Shown: positions 53,746 to 63,607 of the stretch, in pieces
Position numbering within the stretch: position 1 is the stretch's first letter
Layout of the letters: every line of letters begins with the position of its first letter
NCBI RefSeq assembly: GCF_016919175.1
Contig: NZ_JAFFPU010000041.1
Coordinates: 1-64,000, forward strand
Reading direction: 5' to 3'
DNA: 64,000 nucleotides
Source of the DNA: Leptospira ainlahdjerensis
GTDB taxonomy: Bacteria; Spirochaetota; Leptospiria; Leptospirales; Leptospiraceae
Program-made: the position numbers and the translations under genes
Notes under the pieces: generated by a model
Seen by the model: only the letters and a program-made list of their open reading frames with translations
Told to the model about the DNA's origin: nothing
Database searches by the model: none

Positions 53746-54648
53746 ATGAATATCGAAAGTATTTTGGACTTAGAGTTATTCGAAGCGGTTTGTGTAGAAG
53801 GAAATTTTGCGAAGGCCGCAAGAAAAACCGGATCCTCCCTGCCGACGATCAGCAAAAGAATTTCAAGACTCGAAAGGGCTCTCAAGGTGACTCTCTTTGA
53901 AAGGACTACAAGGACGATCCGATTGACGGAAGCGGGAAATCGTTTTCGACTTCGCGCTGAAAGAATTCTGACGGAACTCCGCGCCGCCGAAAAGGAAACC
54001 GTTTTTGAGAAGGAACTCAAAGGGAAAATTAGAATTACGGCGCCGGCCCCGTTCGCAACCCGGATTTTGCCTCCCCTCTTCGCGGAGTTTCGAAATCAAA
54101 ACCCGGAAATTCAATTGGAAGTTGTGTTCGGAAACGAAAAGTTCAATCTGATCGAAGACCGCTTTGACCTGGGAATCCGTATCATGAAGCCGATTCGAGG
54201 AGAACGTTGTAGGGTTCTTTTGCCGAACCGAATCATCGCCGTAACTTCTCCGAATTACCTGGAAAAAGTAGGAACTCCCTCCCGCCTTTCCGATTTGGCA
54301 AAACATTCTATCCTATTCGTGGACGAACAATCGAACGTAAGAATTCCCGAATTGAAAAAGACAATTTCCGAATTATCAGGAGACAGAGGAATCCGATCGA
54401 ACAACGGATCCTTTCTCGCAGAGTTCATCGCGAGAGGTGGATCCGGAATTCTCTTTCGGTCTATCTGGGATGTGGAAGAGCAGATCGAATCCGGAAAAAT
54501 AAAAAGAATTTTTCCGAATCATCATTGGCAGAGCGAAGCTTCCGTCTGCCTTCTATTTCCTTCCGGAGAGAAACCGCCGAAACGAGTTCTCCGATTCGGG
54601 GAATTTTTAGAATCCAAAATATTTCCGGGAAAACGGGGCGGTTTTTAA
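53746..54648 (+). CDS. LysR-family transcriptional regulator
   Basis: A 300-residue regulator. The N-terminal winged helix (LELFEAVCVEGNFAKAARKTGSSLPTISKRISRLERAL) is followed by an effector domain with GKIRITAPAPFATRILPPL. It resembles the CrgA/YafC-like subgroup that controls adjacent oxidoreductases. I take the ATG at 53746, preceded by GGAAAG; upstream frame to 53638 overlaps the divergent gene. The stop overlaps the convergent membrane-protein gene by four bases. Confidence 0.9.
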   Translation: MNIESILDLELFEAVCVEGNFAKAARKTGSSLPTISKRISRLERALKVTLFERTTRTIRLTEAGNRFRLRAERILTELRAAEKETVFEKELKGKIRITAPAPFATRILPPLFAEFRNQNPEIQLEVVFGNEKFNLIEDRFDLGIRIMKPIRGERCRVLLPNRIIAVTSPNYLEKVGTPSRLSDLAKHSILFVDEQSNVRIPELKKTISELSGDRGIRSNNGSFLAEFIARGGSGILFRSIWDVEEQIESGKIKRIFPNHHWQSEASVCLLFPSGEKPPKRVLRFGEFLESKIFPGKRGGF

Positions 54649-55262
54649 GGAAATATTTTTCTTAAAACGGATTCGGGTAACAAGGAAGCCGCTACAAAAA
54701 TTCCGAAAACAAAGGCCGCAATCGCAAGACCCAACGCAGGAAAAAATCCCAAGGGTTCGCTTCCTCTTTCGATCAAATAGATCGGCGTATCCAAAACATA
54801 TCCCATGTCCTTATAAATTTTCTCCGATTCGCTGTCCAAAGAAGTATCGTTAAATCTTCCTTCAATCGCAAACGCAGGAGAGGAAAAATAAGTTCCATTG
54901 TCGAGTTCTTCCTGAGTTACCGCGCTGTCTTTTACGATCACTTTGACCTTTTTCGATCCGGCTTTGTCAAGAGTTGCGACCGGATACGTGATGTGCTGGA
55001 GACGATCCTTTTTTGTGGAGATCACGTAGTTGTTTGCAGGAACAACCCCGTCCTTGATCTTGATATACCTTGGGATCTGATCCGCAGGCGTAGAAACGAA
55101 TTCCGCAAACGTAAATTCGGTTTTATTCTTTTTTGCGGAATGAAACTTCATGTCGGGAACCGCGATTCCCAAAATGACGAAGGCGCTCAGGCCGACGCCG
55201 CCGATTCTATACAAGATCGAAAATCGATCTAAAAATTGAATTCCCTTCAGTACAAGGTTCAT
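54645..55262 (-). CDS. Conserved two-helix membrane protein of unknown function
   Basis: A 205-residue protein with one helix near the N-terminus (about 19-37) and one near the C-terminus (about 172-195) enclosing a soluble, probably extracytoplasmic domain of about 130 residues with charged beta-like segments (VKVIVKDSAVTQEELDNGTYF). Not recognised. The start is supported by AGGAG six bases upstream of the ATG. Confidence 0.65.
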   Translation of the reverse strand: MNLVLKGIQFLDRFSILYRIGGVGLSAFVILGIAVPDMKFHSAKKNKTEFTFAEFVSTPADQIPRYIKIKDGVVPANNYVISTKKDRLQHITYPVATLDKAGSKKVKVIVKDSAVTQEELDNGTYFSSPAFAIEGRFNDTSLDSESEKIYKDMGYVLDTPIYLIERGSEPLGFFPALGLAIAAFVFGIFVAASLLPESVLRKIFP

Positions 55263-55365
55263 TCTAATCTCCTAATATTCTTTGATGATTTTGCAAAGAA
55301 TGACTGAAACTTGTAAAAAGGTCGAATTCTTTTTAAACGGAAGTGGACTCTTAGGAAATAAAAAA

Positions 55366-55395
55366 AGAACCGAGACTTCCGAAAGACCCGGTTCT
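55366..55395 (-). terminator. Intrinsic terminator of the 55433-56080 gene
   Basis: AGAACCG/CGGTTCT stem with a 16-base loop that has inner pairing (TTCCGAAAGA), followed on the minus strand by TTTTTTTATTTCC. Confidence 0.8.
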
Positions 55396-55432
55396 TATCT
55401 TTGTCGAAATGGAAAAAAAGAAAAACTCGGCT

Positions 55433-56080
55433 CTAAACCGCTATCCCTTCAAAAAAAGTAAGAATATTGGAATCGTCTTTTTCCAAATGATCCTGAGCTT
55501 GTTCGATGACGGATTCCAAATAATAAGCGTAGTTCTTATAATTTTTAAGGAAGTTTTTTACTTCTTCCACACGATCGGCCGGAAGCTTATCTTGTACGAT
55601 CAATTGAAAGAGAGCGAGAATTCCAAACGCGGATTTGAGAGGATCCGAAAGGGAGGCGATTTTTAAAATTTCGTCCGCGTCCACTTCCGCAAAAGAAGGG
55701 AGCAAGTCTGTGATCAACTCCAATGCGCCGATCGGGATCTGACGATCCAAGGACTTTACGTAATTGATGATCGCGCGATAAGCCCGGCTATCCCCGACTC
55801 TGGAAAGAATTTGCACTACTCCCGAGAGAAACCTTTTGTGATAACCCCAGGAAAGTCTTCCGGAATCGGCGTCCCTCATCACCTGATACAAAAAACTCCA
55901 TACAAACTTATCGTTTTCGATCGCCTTATCGGCAAGCTCGGAAAGCCATTCGTCAAACGCAGGGTTTTCCATTTCTTTGGAAAGAAATTCTACGAGCTCG
56001 GTTGGATTTCTTGTTTCAGGCATGTGGTTCTTTTTGCGCATAGGCTCACGATTATCCACTAGAGAAGATTCCTTTTCCAT
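55433..56080 (-). CDS. Conserved helical protein of unknown function
   Basis: A 215-residue soluble protein, predicted almost wholly alpha-helical with HEAT-like pairs (WSFLYQVMRDADSGRLSWGYHKRFLSGVVQILSRVGDSRAYRAIINYV). No signal peptide or catalytic motif. Starts at residues 1, 14 and 20 are all possible; the longest is given. It is monocistronic with its own terminator. Confidence 0.6.
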   Translation of the reverse strand: MEKESSLVDNREPMRKKNHMPETRNPTELVEFLSKEMENPAFDEWLSELADKAIENDKFVWSFLYQVMRDADSGRLSWGYHKRFLSGVVQILSRVGDSRAYRAIINYVKSLDRQIPIGALELITDLLPSFAEVDADEILKIASLSDPLKSAFGILALFQLIVQDKLPADRVEEVKNFLKNYKNYAYYLESVIEQAQDHLEKDDSNILTFFEGIAV

Positions 56081-56272
56081 TCTTTTTCTTTGAAAAATAG
56101 ACGGATTCGATAAAAAAACTAAAACACAAAATAAGAAAGAATTTCGATTTCAATTCAAGAAATCGTTTCGTTAGGAAAAAGCGAATTCTAATACATTCTT
56201 AACATCGCTTTGCGATCTCTAACGTGGAAATAGAACGGGATTCTTGTAATTTTTTCCAAATCCTGCATCCTA

Positions 56273-56890
56273 ATGAGTAAGATGCAATCGAAGACAAAAG
56301 CGATTTTACTCATGATTCTCATACTAACCCTGATGAAAGAGCCTTTGTTCCCCAAGGACTTTCAAGGTCGAGTCGTCTACTTTGAGAATTCAATGGAAAA
56401 ATCAGAAGAACAAAAACAAAAGATGGAGGAATCCATCCATAGAGAAACAAAAACCGCTCCGAAAATTCAGCTTTTCCCCGAACCGAATCACGAAACGAAC
56501 GCTCGTCCAGAAGAAAACTACGGCAAATCGGAAATTTTAAAAATCGAAGAGGAATGGAATCGATATTCTCCTGTAAATCTAAAACAACTTGCGAGTAAAC
56601 TCACCACGTTAGGCGCTATCAAACAGAAATTTCGCGATTACAAAGCCGCGATCCGATTCTATGATCAGTCTTTAGCAATTCGAGAACGACTGGGAGAAAA
56701 GCAAAGTGAGGAATACGCGCTGACTTTGTATCTAAGATCGATCGCTCAATCCAGAATCGGCAATACATGTCAGTTTCGGATCGACATTCAATCCGTGATC
56801 GAAATCTATCGTCAATTAAGGGAAACGGATTCCGCCATCCTTGCCGAAGATACATTAAAAAAATATTCGAGTTTCTGCGAGGAAAAATAA
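56273..56890 (+). CDS. Exported TPR-containing protein
   Basis: A 205-residue protein. A signal peptide or anchor (about 8-28) is followed by a charged linker and at least two tetratricopeptide repeats (LASKLTTLGAIKQKFRDYKAAIRFYDQSLAIRE and the next about 40 residues), which mediate protein contacts. Two ATGs three codons apart are possible starts. The small winged-helix gene follows after 41 bases. Confidence 0.65.
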   Translation: MSKMQSKTKAILLMILILTLMKEPLFPKDFQGRVVYFENSMEKSEEQKQKMEESIHRETKTAPKIQLFPEPNHETNARPEENYGKSEILKIEEEWNRYSPVNLKQLASKLTTLGAIKQKFRDYKAAIRFYDQSLAIRERLGEKQSEEYALTLYLRSIAQSRIGNTCQFRIDIQSVIEIYRQLRETDSAILAEDTLKKYSSFCEEK

Positions 56891-56931
56891 AAACGTTTTG
56901 ACAACGGAAGAATCGCACTTGAAAGATAAGG

Positions 56932-57168
56932 ATGGCTCTTTTTGTTATGAATCCTCTCTCCACGCAAATTTTTCAGGATATCTATCACGCCTCCCAATCA
57001 GGAAGGATGATCACGATGGGAGATCTGGAAATCAACACGGCCAAATCTGCCTATCAACTCAGACCTCACCTGGAGGATCTAAAAGAATCCAGCCTTGTTG
57101 TCGAACACCCTGAAGGTTTTGAAATCGCGCCTTCCGGAAATCATTATTACCAAAGCCGCTGGGGCTGA
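56932..57168 (+). CDS. Small winged-helix-like protein
   Basis: 78 residues. The pattern IFQDIYHASQSGRMITMGDLEINTAKS, then LRPHLEDLKESSLVVEHPEGFEIAPSGNHYYQ fits a single winged helix-turn-helix domain with the wing at VEHPEGFEIAP. Function unknown; it may be a small transcription factor or a protein-binding fold. A second ATG is at codon 6. Confidence 0.55.
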   Translation: MALFVMNPLSTQIFQDIYHASQSGRMITMGDLEINTAKSAYQLRPHLEDLKESSLVVEHPEGFEIAPSGNHYYQSRWG

Positions 57169-57658
57169 AATTTTTCCAGAGCTCGTTTCAAAAGAATTCA
57201 GTTTTCATAATTTACATTTTTATAAATTGCTCATAAAATCCTGTTTTGAGTTCTCATTCTGATCAAAAGAAAGAATGAGAATCTATACTTTCAAAAAACG
57301 AACCCCGTTTTAGCGCGGGCATTTCCAATCTTAGAAATTCAAAGTTTCCTAACGCGAGGGTTTTATAAGAATTTACCCCGAAACCTTCCATGAAATCGTT
57401 TTTAACACGCAGATAGGCACGGAACCAAAAACGCGGGGGAGTTCCCACAAATTTCCTCCGTAAATGGACGATAAACCTTGTTAAATTCGGATTGGAGTTC
57501 CTACATTTTAGGTTTTCGGACAAACTTTCAGTAAAACCGTTTTTTCCGAAGTTGAGTCGGTTTACTTCCCGGCAAAAGCTTTGATCAAAAGTGGAAAGAA
57601 TCTATTTTTCATTTTTTGCTCTTGATTTTCATGCAATCTTTCTTGATGGACGAAAACT
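57169..57658. other. 490-bp intergenic region with repeat fragments
   Basis: Contains decayed ends of the structured repeat (GGGGGAGTTCCCACAAATTT at about 57434 and GGAGTTCCTACATTTTAGG at about 57493) without its hairpin core. Two genes converge on it. No supported reading frame. Confidence 0.45.
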
Positions 57659-58564
57659 TCAAGTCTCGCTTTTTTTCTCTTCCGGCTTACTTCGATTCAA
57701 AAGAAACACCGCGAGCACAGCAAAAAATCCTCCGATCGTCGTGGTAAAACTCGGAACCTCCCCCAAAAAAATCCAACTCCCCAACAGAGCTGTGACCGGC
57801 ACCAAAAAGATAAAGGAACTCGCGACTCTCGAGCCCAACTTGGAAGAAGCAAAAAAATAAACCGTGGTTCCAAACGTAGTCGAAATTACCGCAAGATACA
57901 AAATATGAATCCAAAAACCGAAACCTGCGTTAAGCGCGTTCGAGATACCGTAAGGGATCGCAAGAAAAAAATCCAAAATCGTTCCGATCGTAAAAACGTA
58001 AAAGCTATAAACGAGCGGAGAAATGTTTTGCCCTGTGCTGTGACTGTTCATGCTCAAAAAGGCCCAGCTAAAAGCACAAAGAAGAAAGAAAATATTTCCG
58101 GATTGAAACAAGGAGTTCCAGTCCAAATTCCAAATCCGAAGCAGAATACAACCTCCCAACAATCCGAAAATGAGACCGATCGCTTCTCTTCCACCGGGTA
58201 ATTTTTTCTGAAACGAATGAACGAGCACGTATGTAAAAATCGGATTCATCGTAGTAACCAGAACTCCACCTGCTCCTGCGAGCCCGTTGTTCAAACCCAA
58301 AAAAAAGAACTGGTTATAGACCGTATAAAGAATTCCTCCGATTACGACTTGAAAAAAGGTTCTATAACTCGGTAATCGAAATGATTCCTTTCTCCAAAAG
58401 ACAACGGGTAAAAGGGAAACGGCTGTGGCCAAAAATCTCCAAAAGATGATTACGTTCGGGTGCTGATCGCCAACGATCAACTTGGCGGAAGGCCAAGCAA
58501 AACCCCATGAGATCATAGAGATCACTAATAAGAAGTAAAATTTTGTGTTAGTCTTGGATTGCAT
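57659..58564 (-). CDS. EamA/DMT-family transporter
   Basis: A 301-residue, 10-helix drug/metabolite transporter with two EamA halves: ISMISWGFAWPSAKLIVGDQHPNVIIFWRF at the start and LSPLVYSFYVF-like second half. Such proteins export small metabolites or amino acids; the substrate cannot be told. The C-terminus is short and basic. Confidence 0.88.
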   Translation of the reverse strand: MQSKTNTKFYFLLVISMISWGFAWPSAKLIVGDQHPNVIIFWRFLATAVSLLPVVFWRKESFRLPSYRTFFQVVIGGILYTVYNQFFFLGLNNGLAGAGGVLVTTMNPIFTYVLVHSFQKKLPGGREAIGLIFGLLGGCILLRIWNLDWNSLFQSGNIFFLLCAFSWAFLSMNSHSTGQNISPLVYSFYVFTIGTILDFFLAIPYGISNALNAGFGFWIHILYLAVISTTFGTTVYFFASSKLGSRVASSFIFLVPVTALLGSWIFLGEVPSFTTTIGGFFAVLAVFLLNRSKPEEKKSET

Positions 58565-58689
58565 AAAGGAGCGGCCCCTTTTACCAATTTCAGAAATCGA
58601 AAATCAGATACAATCCTTACTTAGGAATCCGTCCTTTTCTCAAAAACGATTCTTCAGTTCGAAAAGCAAGATCCCTTTCACAAAAAGAA

Positions 58690-59703
58690 TCAACCCTTGT
58701 TTCGATTTCGATGTTCTCTTACGAGCTCGGGTAGTTTTGACATGGAGGAATGGATTCGATGCATCTCTAACGCCGGTTTTGCGGGAATTCCAAAATAGGC
58801 GACTTTTTCATCGCTGTCTTCCGTTAGTCCGGACATTCCCATAAGAATGGATCCTTTCTTCATCGTAATTCCCTCAGCAACTGCCGCTTGACCGCCCATG
58901 ATCACTCCGTCTTCCAGAGTAACCGAACCTGCCAAAACCGTTCCTCCCGCAATGTAAACAAAGTTTCCCACTCTGCAATTGTGAGCGATATGAACGTGAT
59001 CGTCAAACTTCGTGTGATTGCCGACGGAAGTGGTTTCGATCGTAGCCCGATCTACGGTGCAACAAGCCCCCATCTCCACATAGTCTCCGATCACTGAATT
59101 CCCGATTTGAGGAACCTTGTAACGGACACCGCCTTTATCATAAAACCCGAATCCGTCGGCGCCAATCACCGTATTCGGATGAATCAAATTATATTTTCCT
59201 AAAATACAATTGTATGCAACGATCACTCCGGATTTCAGAATCGTTCCTTCTCCGATTCTGGCTCCGCTTTCGATCACGACGTTTGGAAAAATTTGACAGC
59301 CATCTTCAATTTCCGCATTCTCCTGAATCACCGCAAAATCCATGATTGTAACATTCTTACCGATCTTCGCGCTCGGATGAATACTCGCCTTTATCGAAAT
59401 CGAAGGTAGCGTTTTTGGTTTTTTCTCAAAAAGGGAAAGCAATTCGATAAATTTCAGTCTTGCAAAACCTTCGGGAACAATGAGGGCCGAAGAAAATTCG
59501 GAAACTAAAGAAGGAATTGTGAGGGCGATTTGAACCTGCTTTGCTTTCGGATTCGAACTGAAATATTTCTTCGCTTCGAAATAATAAATTTTATCCGCTT
59601 GAACCCGGGAATGATTTTCGATATCACCAACACCGATTATTTCCTGCTCACCGTTTCCTTTTAATTCCAACCCAAGGGTTTTCGCTAAATCTTTCGCTTT
59701 CAT
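58690..59703 (-). CDS. lpxD: UDP-3-O-(3-hydroxyacyl)glucosamine N-acyltransferase
   Basis: Third enzyme of lipid A synthesis, 337 residues. The N-terminal uridine-binding domain is followed by a left-handed beta helix of hexapeptide repeats (IHPSAKIGKNVTIMDFAVIQENAEIEDG) and a short C-terminal helix. The catalytic histidine is in DDHVHIAHNCRVGN; GADGFGFYDKGG is a typical LpxD segment. Leptospira lipid A carries all-amide acyl chains, in which this enzyme type takes part. It is isolated from other lpx genes, and whether a second lpxD exists cannot be seen here. The ATG at 59703 is chosen over the TTG upstream. Confidence 0.93.
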   Translation of the reverse strand: MKAKDLAKTLGLELKGNGEQEIIGVGDIENHSRVQADKIYYFEAKKYFSSNPKAKQVQIALTIPSLVSEFSSALIVPEGFARLKFIELLSLFEKKPKTLPSISIKASIHPSAKIGKNVTIMDFAVIQENAEIEDGCQIFPNVVIESGARIGEGTILKSGVIVAYNCILGKYNLIHPNTVIGADGFGFYDKGGVRYKVPQIGNSVIGDYVEMGACCTVDRATIETTSVGNHTKFDDHVHIAHNCRVGNFVYIAGGTVLAGSVTLEDGVIMGGQAAVAEGITMKKGSILMGMSGLTEDSDEKVAYFGIPAKPALEMHRIHSSMSKLPELVREHRNRNKG

Positions 59704-60297
59704 GATAATCAAATTTTTAGAATTCAAAAAAAGGACTCAACTCGTTTTTTTAGATTTCCCATTTCGTAAAGAAACGATTCTTACTTATAGAATAAAAAAC
59801 TACACAACTCACTCAACAGATGCTTTTATAAAATGATATTTTTATAATTTCAGTTCAAACCGGACGCCGTTCGTTATCTTGAAAACAAAAATTTGAGTGC
59901 GGATTCCGACCTTCCTTTATGCATAACCCTTACCGAAAAGTATTTGGAACTTCAAGAAGAGCCTTGTCGGAACTACGACAATCCTCTGTGAAAGCGGCGC
60001 GCCCCACCCAAATTTCGGGTGGAGGGGTGGGTGGCGGAAAAATTCCGGAGATTTTCTTCTATCACAAAATTCTAATTTTGCAAGCAAAAACCCCCGTGTA
60101 GGAACTCCTGTAAAACCCATTCTCGCAGGACACTCTCATTGTATATCCCTCTCAACTTGTGGATAAGGTTATGTCCTTTATGAGAGGCTAACGAAAAAAG
60201 ATTTTCCAACTTGCTGGAACCTATTTTGATTTTTTGATAAAAAGGAACGTTCAATCCGTTAAGTCCAAAGATTGAAGGTTCACGAAAAATCGTATTT
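59704..60297. other. 594-bp intergenic region with one structured repeat
   Basis: Contains repeat copy E (59966-60110), followed at about 60146 by CAACTTGTGGATAAGGTTAT, a flank nearly identical to that beside copy C. The rest is AT-rich leader and trailer. Confidence 0.55.
59966..60110 (+). repeat. Intergenic structured repeat, copy E
   Basis: Begins with GTCGGAACTACGAC (one change from the consensus palindrome), has core GCCCCACCCAAATTTCGGGT with a GGGGTGGGTGG run, and ends in GTGTAGGAACTCCTG. Confidence 0.88.
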
Positions 60298-60891
60298 TCA
60301 AATAAGAGAGGATTCAAATTCTTCAATTTTACATAAGGACTTCATCGTAAGATCGATATCGTCCCAACCATTCGTGATTCGCTCCACCAAAGAAGGAGAA
60401 AGCGTAAAACGATAAGTCTTTTTCCCAGCAACGAGGACTAACGTTTGTAAATCGACTACAATTTCTGCGTCTTCGTTTTCGTGGATAAAAGCGAGAATTT
60501 CTTCCACTTCGGCTAACGAGAGTTTTATAAGCGCGATTCCGTTTTTGGCGCAATTCCCGAAAAATATATCCGCAAAAGAAGGCGCGACGATTACACGAAA
60601 TCCAAAATCGGAAAGAGACCAAGGCGCGTGTTCTCTGCTGGAACCGCATCCAAAATTCTCACCCGATACAAGAACGGACGCGTTTCGATATCGTCCTTGA
60701 TTGAGCACAAAATCCGGATCTTCTTTCAATCCATCTTCATCCAAATATCTCCAATTATGAAAAAGATGCTTTCCAAAACCGCTCCGCTCTATCTTTTTCA
60801 TAAATTGTTTCGGAAGAATTTGATCCGTGTCTATGTCTTTTAGATAAAGAGGAACCGCAATTCCCTTATGATAATTCCAAGATTGACTCAT
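60298..60891 (-). CDS. leuD: 3-isopropylmalate dehydratase small subunit
   Basis: A 197-residue swivel-domain subunit that with LeuC isomerises 2- to 3-isopropylmalate in leucine synthesis. The signature is [43 protein letters not shown] shortened here to its key part [11 protein letters not shown]. The ATG overlaps the leuC stop (ATGA type), so the subunits are translationally coupled. Confidence 0.95.
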   Translation of the reverse strand: MSQSWNYHKGIAVPLYLKDIDTDQILPKQFMKKIERSGFGKHLFHNWRYLDEDGLKEDPDFVLNQGRYRNASVLVSGENFGCGSSREHAPWSLSDFGFRVIVAPSFADIFFGNCAKNGIALIKLSLAEVEEILAFIHENEDAEIVVDLQTLVLVAGKKTYRFTLSPSLVERITNGWDDIDLTMKSLCKIEEFESSLI

Positions 60892-62300
60892 ACTCTTACC
60901 TCCTGCAATTCAGAGACCGTTCCTAATCTTCCGAGGATCGCCGCCACGACTGCGCTTTCCGGACTGACCAAATGGGTTCTTCCTCCCCTTCCTTGTCTCC
61001 CTTCGAAATTTCTGTTGGAAGTAGAAGCCGAACGTTCTCCCGGTTTCAAAAAATCATCGTTCATTCCGAGACACATGGAACAACCGGGCATTCTCCACTC
61101 AAAACCCGCAGCGAGAAGGACTCGATCCAAACCTTCCTCTTCCGCTTGACGTTTTACTCTTCCGGATCCTGGAACCACGATCGCCCGCACGTTAGACGAA
61201 ACTCTTTTCCCCCGAGCGATCTGCGCGGCCTTTCTGATATCCTCTATACGCGCATTCGTGCAAGAACCGATAAAAACCTTATCGATCCTTACGGAACTCA
61301 TAGTTTGCCCCGCTTTCAGATCCATATATTCCAAAGAACGTCTTGCGGCGGCTTTTGCCTCTGAGTCCGTAAAAGAATCGGGATCGGGAACAACGGAGCT
61401 AACCGGAACAACCTGGCCCGGATTTGTCCCCCAAGTGACCATAGGAACAACCTCGCTCGCATCCAATTGGATTGTCCTATCGAAGACGGCGTTCGAATCG
61501 GATTTGAGTGTTTTCCAATATTCAACTTTTCTATTATATTCTTCTCCTTTTGGAGAACGATCTTTTCCTTTTAAATAATCGAAAGTAGTTTGATCCGGAG
61601 CGATCAAACCGGCTCTCGCGCCCGCCTCGATACAAAGATTACAAAGAGTCATCCTTCCCTCCATGGAAAGATTTCGAATCGTTTCACCCGCGTATTCTAT
61701 CACATATCCTTGTCCCCCATTCGTTCCGATTTTTCCGATCAAATAAAGGGCTAAATCCTTCGCACTCGCATCGGGTGCAAGTTTTCCAACAACTTGCACC
61801 AAAAGATTTTTCGATTTTTTAAGACGGATCGTCTGAGTAGCCAGAACGTGTTCTATCTCGCTAGTTCCGATCCCGAGCGCAAAAGATCCGAACGCCCCGT
61901 GCGTCGAAGTATGAGAATCTCCGCAGACAATTACGGTTCCGGGTAACGTAAGCCCCATCTCCGGACCGACGACGTGGACGATTCCTTGATCGGGATGATT
62001 TATATCCAAAAGCTCGATCCCGAAAGTTTTGCAGTTTTCCGCGAGAAGTTCCATTTGTCTTTGAGAAACGGATCCCGCGCCGCTCCATTCACGATTCCTC
62101 GTAGAAACGTTATGGTCCATAACCGCGAACGTTCTTTCCTTTTTTCGTACCTCTCTTCCTTTATCCTTCAGCGCCGTAAAGGCCTGAGGAGAAGTCACCT
62201 CGTGCAGGAGATGTCGATCGACATACAGTATATCTTCCTCTCCATCCTGCGTTACGATTCTGGAATCCCAGATCTTATCATACAGCGTTCTACCCGTCAT
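60888..62300 (-). CDS. leuC: 3-isopropylmalate dehydratase large subunit
   Basis: A 470-residue [4Fe-4S] hydrolyase. It begins [16 protein letters not shown]; the cluster cysteines are in [12 protein letters not shown] and [25 protein letters not shown] and the [16 protein letters not shown] loop are family signatures. The ATG at 62300 follows GGAGGA with four bases spacing; the upstream frame to 62369 is not believed. Likely regulated by the divergent LysR gene. Confidence 0.96.
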   Translation of the reverse strand: MTGRTLYDKIWDSRIVTQDGEEDILYVDRHLLHEVTSPQAFTALKDKGREVRKKERTFAVMDHNVSTRNREWSGAGSVSQRQMELLAENCKTFGIELLDINHPDQGIVHVVGPEMGLTLPGTVIVCGDSHTSTHGAFGSFALGIGTSEIEHVLATQTIRLKKSKNLLVQVVGKLAPDASAKDLALYLIGKIGTNGGQGYVIEYAGETIRNLSMEGRMTLCNLCIEAGARAGLIAPDQTTFDYLKGKDRSPKGEEYNRKVEYWKTLKSDSNAVFDRTIQLDASEVVPMVTWGTNPGQVVPVSSVVPDPDSFTDSEAKAAARRSLEYMDLKAGQTMSSVRIDKVFIGSCTNARIEDIRKAAQIARGKRVSSNVRAIVVPGSGRVKRQAEEEGLDRVLLAAGFEWRMPGCSMCLGMNDDFLKPGERSASTSNRNFEGRQGRGGRTHLVSPESAVVAAILGRLGTVSELQEVRV

Positions 62301-62370
62301 CGGTTCCTCCGAAGAATAAACAATAGCAGAAACAAAACCATAATGCAAATAAATATGATTGATTGACATT

Positions 62371-62385
62371 ATAATTAAAAGTTAT
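62371..62385. promoter_or_regulatory. Candidate LysR box between leuC and lysR
   Basis: ATAATTAAAAGTTAT has ATAA/TTAT arms enclosing the T-N11-A pattern typical of LysR sites. It is 15 bases before the lysR ATG and 71 bases before the leuC ATG. Assignment is by pattern and position. Confidence 0.4.
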
Positions 62386-62399
62386 ATATTGAAGATTGA

Positions 62400-63290
62400 A
62401 TGGAATTCAGACAGATCCGATATTTCCTCGAAATCAGAGACGCGGGCACGTTCCAAAAAGCCGCTTCCAAACTTGGTTTAACCCAACCTGCTCTTTCCCG
62501 CCAAATTTTTCTTTTAGAAAAGGAACTGGGTTCTCTCGTATTCGAAAGGGGCCCGAGACAAATCAGACTTACTCACGAAGGAGAAATTTTCTTAGGTTAT
62601 GCGTTGAAGATGAGGGAGTTATGGGAAGAATTAAAATCGGGAATGAAAGAACCCGGAAAAGAACTCTCCGGAGAATTTTCGATCTCTGCCGGCGGAACCG
62701 TATCTGCGTGGATTCTTCCGGAAATTCTTAAAAAAATCAGGAAGGAACATCCCGACCTTATATTGTCCGTAAGAGAAGGCGATTCCTTAGAAACCAAGGA
62801 AGCGATTTTATTAAACGAAGTTGATTTGGGAATTCTCACCGGCCCCGTAAACGAGCCCGGATTGATTTCGAGAGAGTTTTTAACGGACCGAATCGTTCCT
62901 GTTGCCTTAAAAACACATCCGATCTTCCAAAAGAAAAAGCAGAGTCTAAAGGACATCAAAGAAGAGTCATTCGTATTCTTTCATCCGGCTTCTGCGATTC
63001 GTAGGGCGGTGGAAAAAAGGATCCGGTCTTTGGGAAAAGAATTTCGTCCGAAAATCGGAATGGAACTCCGAAGCGTGGAGTCCGTGATCAAAAGTGTGGA
63101 GGCGGGTTTAGGAATCGGATTCTTATCAGAATACAGCCTTTCACCCAAACTCAGGATGATTTCGATTCCGGAATTGATCGCTGAAAGAAGTTTTTTTCTT
63201 TGTCATAAAAAATCGGTTCGTCCCGGATTATCAAAATTGGCGGAAGAATTGGTACACGAGGCAAGAAGCCGTTTTGATTCCTTTGTTTAA
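62400..63290 (+). CDS. LysR-family transcriptional regulator, probable regulator of leuCD
   Basis: A 296-residue LysR protein. The N-terminal helix-turn-helix (FRQIRYFLEIRDAGTFQKAASKLGLTQPALSRQIFLLEKELG) is followed by an effector domain (GEFSISAGGTVSAWILPEIL, GILTGPVNEPGL). The divergent arrangement with leuC across 99 bases is the classical LysR layout, so it probably senses a leucine-pathway intermediate; the ligand is inferred only. Confidence 0.9.
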   Translation: MEFRQIRYFLEIRDAGTFQKAASKLGLTQPALSRQIFLLEKELGSLVFERGPRQIRLTHEGEIFLGYALKMRELWEELKSGMKEPGKELSGEFSISAGGTVSAWILPEILKKIRKEHPDLILSVREGDSLETKEAILLNEVDLGILTGPVNEPGLISREFLTDRIVPVALKTHPIFQKKKQSLKDIKEESFVFFHPASAIRRAVEKRIRSLGKEFRPKIGMELRSVESVIKSVEAGLGIGFLSEYSLSPKLRMISIPELIAERSFFLCHKKSVRPGLSKLAEELVHEARSRFDSFV

Positions 63291-63607
63291 CGGATTCATA
63301 TAGAATTACATAATATTCTAATGTATCCATTTTCACCCAAATAAGCCTTCAAACAAACCGTTTCAAACCCGAAATACGAAGTCCGAATATTATTTTAGAA
63401 TCAACGGAACTCTATCGTAAAATCGTTTCCCCAAAAAAAACGGACGAATAATCGTGGAGGATGAATCTCTTTGATTGGATCCTCCGCGTTCCCGCAGATT
63501 TAAAAATGGACCTTACAATCGTTCCATCCGGCAGAAATCTTTTCCTGCTTCCAACCAAGACACAAATTATTCTTAACTTCGAAGGATTGAGAAAAAACGA
63601 AATAGCA
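63291..63607. other. 317-bp convergent intergenic region
   Basis: Contains an imperfect hairpin GGAGGAT/ATCCTCC (63456-63485, 16-base loop). No supported reading frame and no repeat copy. Confidence 0.4.

Noticed and set aside
60892..62400. Riboswitch or leader attenuator in front of leuC
   Set aside because: The 99-bp gap to the divergent lysR start is short and has no leader peptide with leucine codons or terminator/antiterminator pairing that I could see.
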